Assembly (NCBI RefSeq): GCF_000261685.1
Contig: NZ_AJQE01000042.1
Coordinates: 1 to 64,000, forward strand
Source: Bradyrhizobium genomosp. I (2014)
GTDB lineage: Bacteria > Pseudomonadota > Alphaproteobacteria > Rhizobiales > Xanthobacteraceae
Direction of reading: 5' to 3'
DNA length: 64,000 nucleotides
The notes under the pieces were generated by a model. That model had not been told where the DNA came from, did no database searches, and worked only from the letters and a program-made list of their open reading frames with translations. Shown here piece after piece: positions 44,749 through 52,600 of this stretch. The position numbers were made by a program, and so were the translations under genes. Within the stretch, counting starts at the first letter, position 1. The number at the start of each line of letters is the position of its first letter.

Positions 44749-46512
44749 CTACAAATCGATCACGACGTCCCGAACCGGCTGTGAGCAGCAAATCAGAAGA
44801 TTGCCGTCGGCCGGCTGATCGAGCGGTAGCGGCTCATAGGCCACCGCGCCGGAAATCAAGCCGCTCTCACAATTGTGACAGACGCCCGTCCGGCACGACC
44901 AACGGACCGGAACGTCGCATGCCTCGGCCAACTCCAAAATGCTTGCGTAAGCCGATGGCTTCCAATGGACGGCGATACCGCTTCGCGCGAAGGATACCAG
45001 CGGGCCGCTGTCGGCGGCGTCCTCGGGCGGGTGCGGAGCTCGCATGGCTGCGCCGACGATGCCGGGCGTCAATGATTCGCCGCCATTGAAGATTTCCATA
45101 TGAACCCGCCCGGGAGACATACCGAACGCTGCGAGCGCCTGTTTCATGTCCGCCATGAAACGAGTCGGCCCGCAGAGGTAGACATCCGCCTCATGCGGGA
45201 TGCCGATGTCCTTGAAGGCCGGTTGCGACAGACGGCCAGGAGCATCGAAATCTTCGCCCAACTTGTCGCGGGGATCCGGTCTGCTGTAGCAGACGAAGCT
45301 GCGGCCCTGGGGGAGGGCAAGCATCAGGCGGCGTACTTCATGCGCGAACGGATGATGCCGCCCGTCGCGCGCCGCATGCAGCCAGAAAACCTGTCGTGTC
45401 GCGCGGGCCGCTGCCAGGGCGTACAACATGGCCAGAACGGGCGTTGCCCCGATCCCCGCGCTGAGCAACACCACCGGCCGCTCCCCGGGTTCCAGGGTAA
45501 ATCCTCCTCGCGGAGAACTCACCTCGACAATATCGCCTGCGTGGATGTGCTCGTTCAGGTAATTTCCGGCCGCTCCATTCGGCTCGATCTTGACGCTGAT
45601 CCGATAGCCCTCTGTCGATCGAGGCCCCGAGATTGAGTAGCTGCGAATGAGCGGCGGGCCCTCGGTTCGCGGAAGGCGCAGGACCACGTACTGGCCGGGC
45701 AGAGGCGGCGGCAGTGGCTCACGATCCGGATGCTGCAGTGAAAGAGAGATGACGTCCAAGGCCTCTCGATCGATCGACGTAACGACGAGCGGCCGAAATC
45801 CCGGAGAGACCGGATGTGACGCGGCTGCCGGAGCAAGGCCTGCGTTGCCGCTCCTCCTCGCATCACTCGTCTGGCTCTGAAGCAATGCCTCAAATGACGC
45901 GCGCCATCCCTGCGAAAGCGCCTCGATCCGCAAGGCGCGCTCCAGTCGATCGCGCGGGTGATTGGGCGAATAGAGCAGCGCGTTGATCTCGGCGACGGTT
46001 ATCCGCTCGTCTGCCTCTCCCACCTTCACGATTTCGTCGCCGGCGCCGACCTCGCCTTCGCGCAGGACGCGGAAGTAGAACCCTGGCCGTCCGCTGGACG
46101 TCAGCAGTGCCGGCATCTTCGGCTCGTTGGTCCGAATGCCGACGCGATAGCAGGTCACGCGCGGTTGAGTGACCTCGAACACGGCGCTGCCGATTTGATA
46201 GCGATCGCCTACGCAAACGGCATCGTCGGGCAGTCCTTCGATCGTGAAATTCTCGCCGAACTGCCCGTGGACGAAATCGGTGCGGCCCAACTGCTTCTGC
46301 CAGTGGCGATATGCTTCAATTTGGTAGACGAAGACCGCTCGTTGTTCGCCTCCGTGGCCGCCCAGATCGCCTTGACCATCTCCGTCCAGGTTCAATCGGC
46401 CGACCCGACAGCGGCCATGCACCGGATTTTTCCAGATCCCGGTGCGTATGGTGCGATTCTTCCAGGCGATGTTGCGAGGAAGTCCGACATTCACCGACAG
46501 GAGTCGCGCCAT
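44749..46512 (-). CDS. MOSC - FAD/NAD(P) ferredoxin reductase - 2Fe-2S fusion
   Basis: 587 residues, three modules. MOSC domain (1 to about 215, YiiM-like; GGHGGEQRAVFVYQIEAYRH, FGENFTIEGLPDDAVCVGDR, with a Cys in VTQPRVTCYRVGI). FNR-like FAD domain (about 240-350; LIRSYSISGPRS) and NAD(P) domain (VVLLSAGIGATPVLAMLYAL; DVYLCGPTRFMADMKQ). C-terminal plant-type 2Fe-2S with Cys ligands in WSCRTGVCHNCESGL and a later CC. MOSC proteins act on molybdenum-cofactor N-hydroxylated compounds (YiiM, mARC), so a self-contained N-reductase is likely. GGAG before ATG. Confidence 0.92.
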   Translation of the reverse strand: MARLLSVNVGLPRNIAWKNRTIRTGIWKNPVHGRCRVGRLNLDGDGQGDLGGHGGEQRAVFVYQIEAYRHWQKQLGRTDFVHGQFGENFTIEGLPDDAVCVGDRYQIGSAVFEVTQPRVTCYRVGIRTNEPKMPALLTSSGRPGFYFRVLREGEVGAGDEIVKVGEADERITVAEINALLYSPNHPRDRLERALRIEALSQGWRASFEALLQSQTSDARRSGNAGLAPAAASHPVSPGFRPLVVTSIDREALDVISLSLQHPDREPLPPPLPGQYVVLRLPRTEGPPLIRSYSISGPRSTEGYRISVKIEPNGAAGNYLNEHIHAGDIVEVSSPRGGFTLEPGERPVVLLSAGIGATPVLAMLYALAAARATRQVFWLHAARDGRHHPFAHEVRRLMLALPQGRSFVCYSRPDPRDKLGEDFDAPGRLSQPAFKDIGIPHEADVYLCGPTRFMADMKQALAAFGMSPGRVHMEIFNGGESLTPGIVGAAMRAPHPPEDAADSGPLVSFARSGIAVHWKPSAYASILELAEACDVPVRWSCRTGVCHNCESGLISGAVAYEPLPLDQPADGNLLICCSQPVRDVVIDL

Positions 46513-46571
46513 GTGCCGCTCCGTTTCGACCGATCCGGGGTATCTTTTTAGCCGGTTGCAGCCCGTTTGGG

Positions 46572-47450
46572 CTAGCCCCCAGGCGTCGGCGCGGGAGCCA
46601 CCTCGGCGATGTCGAGATTGCGATCGGGACCGTGTGGAACGACCGACTGGCCCGCCTCGAGGCGCATCTGCGTGCCGTTGAGATGAACTGTCACGATGTC
46701 CGGCTCGAATGACACAAGATTGGAGATACGGCGGACTTCGGGATAGGCGTCGAGGTAAGACCAGGCCGCCTGGCGGGCCTCTCCGATGGAATAATAGCTG
46801 CAGAGCCCCTTGTACGGGCAGAAGGTCTGAAGCTTCACCGGAGTAAGGGCGGACTCATCGACGTCGGCGCGTGGAACGTACCAGCGAGGTGCGAAGCCGG
46901 ACTCGTAGAGGACAAGCGGCCGCTTTGTGTCGGCGATGACCCGACCTTGATGCGCAACTACCAGGTTGCGAGATGCCTGGCGGATGTCGATGCGATGGTA
47001 GGGATCGGCCGCATGGCCGAGGACGCGCTCGTCCTCTTCGTAGAACGCATCCATGGCCCGCCAGGCGAAGGCGATCAAACCCTGCAAATCGCCCGCATGG
47101 GAGGGCAGGTTGGTGTGCTGCCACGCTCCTCGCGCTGCGATGTGTTGCTCGTCCGCCCGCACGCTGTACCAGGACGTGGGCCCAAGGTCCGCATGTTGAG
47201 TGATATGCTCGGTGCGCTCGAGGACTTGGGGCGAAACGTCGGTCGCCGGGAAATAGGCCACGGGATAACGGCCTGGTTCGAACAGCAGGAGGACCTTCTC
47301 GCTGTCGGCAATCCAGTGTCCCCCAAAGTGCACGCGCATGCGGCGGCGTAACGGTTCGACGTATAGTAGTCGCTTGGGCAGCTGCTCGGGGACGAGGAAG
47401 CGGCCGATTGCTCCCGTTGAAAGGGGGCCTTGTTGCCAGGATAGTCCCAC
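46572..47450 (-). CDS. Tandem DUF427 protein
   Basis: 292 residues with two DUF427 units: RRMRVHFGGHWIADSEKVLL ... RYPVAYFPATDVSPQVLERT, and NLVVAHQGRVIADTKRPLVL ... APRWYVPRADVDESALTPVK with YKGLCSYYSI. The domain is a small beta-roll of unknown function common in actinobacteria and rhizobia. GTG start (47450) with GAGGAGGG upstream; an ATG two bases away is in another frame and gives no domain. It lies 59 bp upstream of the MOSC fusion on the same strand, perhaps co-transcribed. Confidence 0.85.
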   Translation of the reverse strand: MGLSWQQGPLSTGAIGRFLVPEQLPKRLLYVEPLRRRMRVHFGGHWIADSEKVLLLFEPGRYPVAYFPATDVSPQVLERTEHITQHADLGPTSWYSVRADEQHIAARGAWQHTNLPSHAGDLQGLIAFAWRAMDAFYEEDERVLGHAADPYHRIDIRQASRNLVVAHQGRVIADTKRPLVLYESGFAPRWYVPRADVDESALTPVKLQTFCPYKGLCSYYSIGEARQAAWSYLDAYPEVRRISNLVSFEPDIVTVHLNGTQMRLEAGQSVVPHGPDRNLDIAEVAPAPTPGG

Positions 47451-47597
47451 ATTTCCCTCCTCGTTGCACGCCAGCGGATGGTGGACCTGTCCCGACCCAT
47501 GTGGCTTCGCCTGAACTATTCGATCGAGTGTATTTCGTGCGCCCTCTGGTCGAGGTTACAGACGATCGCAATATTTTGCGAGGACTCTTGCCTGACG

Positions 47598-48380
47598 CTA
47601 CCCAACGACATCGGAGCATCGGCGCGATGGCGCCACTTGCGGCAGACTCACAGCAAATGTCGCACCGTAAACGGAATTGGGTCTGGCTTGGATCGAACCT
47701 CCGTGAGCAACCATGACGCGCCGGCAGAGCGCGAGACCGAGGCCCATACCGCCCTTTTTCGTGGTGTAGAGGGGATCGAACAGATCTACCCCCGGGTCTT
47801 GGGAAAGGCCAACACCGTTGTCCTCAAATTCGACAATCACAGATTCCGATGAGGTGAACGTTCGAAGGCTCAACGTCCTTTTGCGCTCCGACACCTCTAG
47901 CACGCTGTCAATCGCGTTTTGAATAACGTTCAGCATCACCTGAAGGAGCAGATCCATATTCGCCTTCGCAACCGGCCGGGCCGGATCCTGGCATATTGTC
48001 GTCGTAACTTCTGCGAGGGCAAGTTGCGGCTTAGATATCTGAAGCGCTTCCTCTACAATAGAGTTCAGCGACTGCTCCGTAAAATCGATCAGGATATTCG
48101 CCGACAACAATTGTAGGTCCGCGATGGTCCGCCCGGACCGACCGGCTATGGCACGGATGCGCTGTATGGACCTTGTAGCCGCGGCGACGTTTGGAACGTC
48201 GCGGTCAAGCCAGCGCAAGGCAGCTTCGGCGCTGGAAATGATCGCGCCGAGCGGCTGATTGATCTCATGCATGATCGTTCCAGCGAGTTCCCCGAGTTGC
48301 GTCAGCCGCAATTGGCGATCGCTTTCGCGCTCGGTTCCATGAAGGAGATCCACCGCGGTCTTCAGTTCAAAGAGATCCAT
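47598..48380 (-). CDS. Short soluble sensor histidine kinase
   Basis: 260 residues, only a HisKA (TQLGELAGTIMHEINQPLGA with phospho-His) and HATPase (QVMLNVIQNAIDSVLEVSER; EFEDNGVGL; GGMGLGLALCRRVMVAHGGS). There is no sensor domain or membrane segment, so the input must come from a partner or the gene has lost its 5' part. The start at 48380 is used (GGAG 7 nt upstream); 48422 is possible. Closely related in its H-box to the kinases at 49653 and 61616. Confidence 0.85.
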   Translation of the reverse strand: MDLFELKTAVDLLHGTERESDRQLRLTQLGELAGTIMHEINQPLGAIISSAEAALRWLDRDVPNVAAATRSIQRIRAIAGRSGRTIADLQLLSANILIDFTEQSLNSIVEEALQISKPQLALAEVTTTICQDPARPVAKANMDLLLQVMLNVIQNAIDSVLEVSERKRTLSLRTFTSSESVIVEFEDNGVGLSQDPGVDLFDPLYTTKKGGMGLGLALCRRVMVAHGGSIQARPNSVYGATFAVSLPQVAPSRRCSDVVG

Positions 48381-48658
48381 CACGACGCTCCGCACGCTCA
48401 GCATCGAGCAGACTTCCAACATCGACGCTATTCCCGTCGCAATGCAACATGCGACCGATGCTGGTGACCCGTTTGATTTCAGCAGTCATCCTACTCAAAG
48501 CCGCGTCGCCATTATTGAATAGACCTGACGGTCGCTTTGGACGAATCTGATCGGGTTCAACGACGATCAATGGTTCTCATGTTCATCGAGGACATCGGCT
48601 GACGGATCAGGGGGGCAAGATCTAGCGATCAATCATTGCCGCGGATAGGAGCAAAGTG

Positions 48659-49591
48659 ATGAGAAGTCAGAGCAGGGTGGTGAGAGAGAAGCCGTCGGAT
48701 TTCTTGTCCGATCCCAAGGACGGCATTTGTCAGGTTCGAGAGATCGCTGGCGCAAAGTTCGCCAAAGCCGGCCTTAACGCCGTTCATACCCTCAGGCGCC
48801 GACAAGGCTCGGAAATGACCTCAATGCATCTCCGAGAGAATATGTACATGGTGACCGTATATCTCACGGATCATCCTGAGGCGCAGGACGTCTGGAAGGA
48901 TGGTCATCACGCCATGCGGCCCGCGATGAACGCGGGAGCGATCTCCCTTTTCGACATGCGCTATCATTGGGAAGGCGACAATATGGCGCCGTTCGAAGCA
49001 TTGAACTTCTTCGTGCCCGATCTTGCCTTTGACGAGACTGCACGTGAACTTGGCTCCACCTTCGCCGGCTTCGACTACGATGTCGAACGCGAGTATAGGG
49101 ACGAGGTTACGACCTCGCTTGCCCGCGCCGTCCTACCGGCGTTGAGCCGACCTAGAGAAATTCCAATGCTATTTGTCGATCACGTATTCTCTGCGCTGCG
49201 CACGCGCTTGCTTGTTGCCTACTGTGGATTGCATCCCACTGAAGCCACGACGGGAGCCAAACTTTCGCCCCAGGAGGTAGCGCGCATCAAAGAACTGCTT
49301 CTCGATGATGCCGGCGCAGACCGCTCGGTCGCAGAATTGGCTGGCGCCTGCGGACTTTCCGCAGGGCAGTTCTCGCGTGCCTTCAGGCGGACGCTGGGAA
49401 CCTCACCACACCAGTGGCTCCTTGAGCAGCGGGTGGCACGCGCCAAGTGTCTGCTGCAAGGGAAGCAGTCGATCAGCGACATCGCGTTCGAGTGCGGCTT
49501 TGCGGATCAGAGCCACCTCACTCGCGTGTTCTTGCGAAAGGTTGGAATAACACCCGGCAACTGGAGGCGTGCAAAGTATTCGGACGCTTAG
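48659..49591 (+). CDS. AraC family transcriptional regulator
   Basis: 310 residues. Variable N-terminal domain (about 1-190; MYMVTVYLTDHPEAQDVWKD, GAISLFDMRYHWEGDN) and C-terminal AraC domain with both helix-turn-helix units: SVAELAGACGLSAGQFSRAF, RRTLGTSPHQWLLEQRVARA, SISDIAFECGFADQSHLTRV. ATG at 48659 has AGGAG 7 nt upstream. It is divergent to the short kinase and convergent with the giant kinase gene. Inducer unknown; several Cys are in the DNA-binding half, not placed as in RclR. Confidence 0.9.
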   Translation: MRSQSRVVREKPSDFLSDPKDGICQVREIAGAKFAKAGLNAVHTLRRRQGSEMTSMHLRENMYMVTVYLTDHPEAQDVWKDGHHAMRPAMNAGAISLFDMRYHWEGDNMAPFEALNFFVPDLAFDETARELGSTFAGFDYDVEREYRDEVTTSLARAVLPALSRPREIPMLFVDHVFSALRTRLLVAYCGLHPTEATTGAKLSPQEVARIKELLLDDAGADRSVAELAGACGLSAGQFSRAFRRTLGTSPHQWLLEQRVARAKCLLQGKQSISDIAFECGFADQSHLTRVFLRKVGITPGNWRRAKYSDA

Positions 49592-49652
49592 GAGCAACGA
49601 TATTCAGGCGTCGCAGCGGCGCCGAGTGAGACCATCCTCGCAGGTGGACTGG

Positions 49653-52600
49653 TCATTCTGCTTCCTCCCAAGCGTCGACGCCTAGTCCGTCGTTGATCGG
49701 TAGGGTGAAGTGAAAGACGGCTCCCCGCGGCACATTGGCGGCCGCCCATAGTCGGCCACCCTGCGAAATGATGATCGAACGACATATTGACAACCCGACA
49801 CCCAAACCACTGGGCTTGGTCGTATAAAAGGGTTCGAAGAGCCGCGCGAGGCCTTCTGGAGACAATCCTGGCCCCGAATCCGCGATCGATACGAGTATGC
49901 TCTCCGCATCGGCCCTCCCGGTCCGGATCAGCAGCTCTCGCTTGCCCTCTGTGATTCCGCTCATCGCCTCGATGGCGTTCAGGATCAGGTTGAGCGTCAC
50001 CTGCTGCAGCTCGACGCGATCGCCGATCACCATGGGCAAGCGATCGGCGAATGCCGTCTTGATCGAGACACCATTCCGCGCGGCTTCAGTCTGCGTGAGC
50101 TCGATGACGTGACCGATCACGTTGTTGATCGCCAGGGAATCGCGTTTGGGCGGTGATTTCTTGATCAGGTCGCGGATACGTCCTATGACCTCGCTGGAGC
50201 GGATGCCGTTCTCGATGGCGCGTGTCAGCGCCCTGCGCGTCTGCTCCAGCGCCGGCGGATGATGATCGAGCCAGCTCAATGCTGCCTGCGCGCTGGCGAT
50301 GACGGCGGTGTTCGGCTGATTGACCTCGTGGGCGATCGACGCCGTCAGCTGTCCCATCACCGCCACGCGGTTGGCGTGGGCCAGCTCCATCTGAGCCTCG
50401 CGGTAACGTTGCTCGTTCTCGCGTGCCTCGGTTTCCGCGCGTTTGCGCTCGCTGAGATCGAGCACGAAGGCGACGCCTTGCTCTTGCTCGTCGTCGAACA
50501 AGGCGCCGCCGGTCAGCACCGGCACCCGGTTGCCGTCCTTGTGGAAGAACGCCTTTTCGAACGGCTTGACGATTCGCGTCGCCTTCAATTCGGCCCGGGC
50601 GCGATCGGTGCGCTCCTGCCATTCGGGCGGCGTCAGATCTGCCCAACGCAACCGGCCTGCGCCGAGATCTTCGCGATCATATCCCAGGGTCTTCAGGAAG
50701 GCGTCATTGGCATCGAGAATGTCGGGAGTGTGATCAAAGATGAAAATCCCGATGATGTTGGATTCGACCAGCCGGCGGATCCTCGACTCCCGCTCCTGAA
50801 GCTCTCGATACAGGCGGGCATTGTCGAGCGAGGTCGCGGCTTCGGACGCGAGAAACTTGAGGATCGCGATCCGGGCGGGAGTGAAAGCGCGCGAGGCAAG
50901 ATTGTTCTCGAGATACAAAAACGCCACCGCCCTGCCGTGTTTGATGAGTGGTACGCACAGGGCTGACAGGACGCGCTTCTGCTTGATGTATTCGTCGCCG
51001 CCGAATGCGCTGTTCGTCGAGGCATTGTCGAGCACGACGCTCTCTCGCGTGCGAGCCGTGTAGAGCACGATCGACATCGGCACTTCGGCGGCGGAGATCG
51101 GTGAATCGGCAAGATCCAGAGCGACCGAACCGCCGCCCGTCACCGCCTTCGCCCGAATTCTCAGCTCGGGGCCTCTTGGCAAAATCAGCACGGCGCGTTC
51201 CGCACCCGCGTGCTCGATCGCCGAACGAAGCAGGGTTTCCGTGAGCTTCTCAAGCACGATCTCGCCTGAAACGGCCTCCGACACCTTGAGAACCGTCGCG
51301 AGGTCGAGCTGCTCGACGGGCGCTCCGATCGTGCCTGCGGCATTGAGCGCGGATCCTCGTTCCCGCAGGCCCGGATAGAGTTCCTCGAGCTGGCTCACCT
51401 TTGCCTCGGCGCCCCAGCGCGCGTAGCAATCGCGCGCTTTCATCAGGTAGGACAGAACGACCGTTCGAATGCCGCGCGCCTGGTAGAACCCCGCTGCGCG
51501 CTCGGCGGCGATCGCCTCGATCTGCGCAAATCCGGATTCTTGCGCCAATCGGATCGATTCTTCGTACAGCTGTTCCGCCTCGAGTTCGCGGCCTTCGATA
51601 CGCGCAAGCTCCGCCGCAACGAGCTTCTGCCGGGCGGCGAAGTTCGCCGGGCAGCGGTTGGACCAGACTGTGAGCTTGCGGTGGTGCTCGCGGAGGTCGC
51701 CGAGGCGTCGCTCGCGATCCTCGGGGCGCGATGCGTGATAGGCCCCGGCATGAGCGAGCGCCGTGTAGAACCGGTATTCGGTAAAGTCCGAATAAGCGCG
51801 GGCGCACCAGGAGAGCTCTTCGGCGCGTGCGGCGAGGTCAATCGCGACATCGTCGCGTCCTGCGAGGACCTCGATCTGAATTTGCGTCGCGTAGTAGAAG
51901 AAGGCGGTTAACGGTTCGCTCGCATCCGGGGGCTGAAGCGCACCCGGGCTCTTGAAGGCATTCCTCTCATCGCGCCCCGTAAGGCTCAGCGCCAGATCTC
52001 TTTGCTTGACCAGACCCTCCGCAGCCAGCCGGATACCCAAACCCTCCGCGAATGACAAGGCCCGCTCGGCGCTCGAGCAGACGTCCGCAAGCGAATCGCC
52101 GCAGAAGAGATCGACCGATATCAGTCCGCGATGTGAATACGCCGCGAAAGCCAGCTCCCCAGTCGTCAAACAGAGTGCAAGAGCGCGCTGAATGAACGGC
52201 CGTCCCGATCGGATCGGACGAATCCATGGGGTTACGTGGAGACCGAATACCAAAAGCGCGCGGCCGCTCAACCCTATTTGTGGCTGCCTGTCAGCAAGGG
52301 CTGCGCCAAACTGCGATAATCGGAATCCAAGTTCGGCCTCGGTTGAACTACTCGCGAGCACGCCGAATATGGCGGTCAGCGGATAGCTCGCTTCGGGGCT
52401 GGTCCCGTGTTCGATCGTCAGCCGCGTGGCCTCTACGAGCATGATGTCGGACAGGTTACGATCGGTGAGAAAGGCAGGCGTGACAAGGTCGGCCAAGACG
52501 CCCATCGTTGCCCGATGGTTCGGATCGGTCATTGGCGGTAGCGCATGCAGCTGATCGTCCGACAGTTTTTCGGTCAAACTTCGCAGGTGTCGCCGATCTT

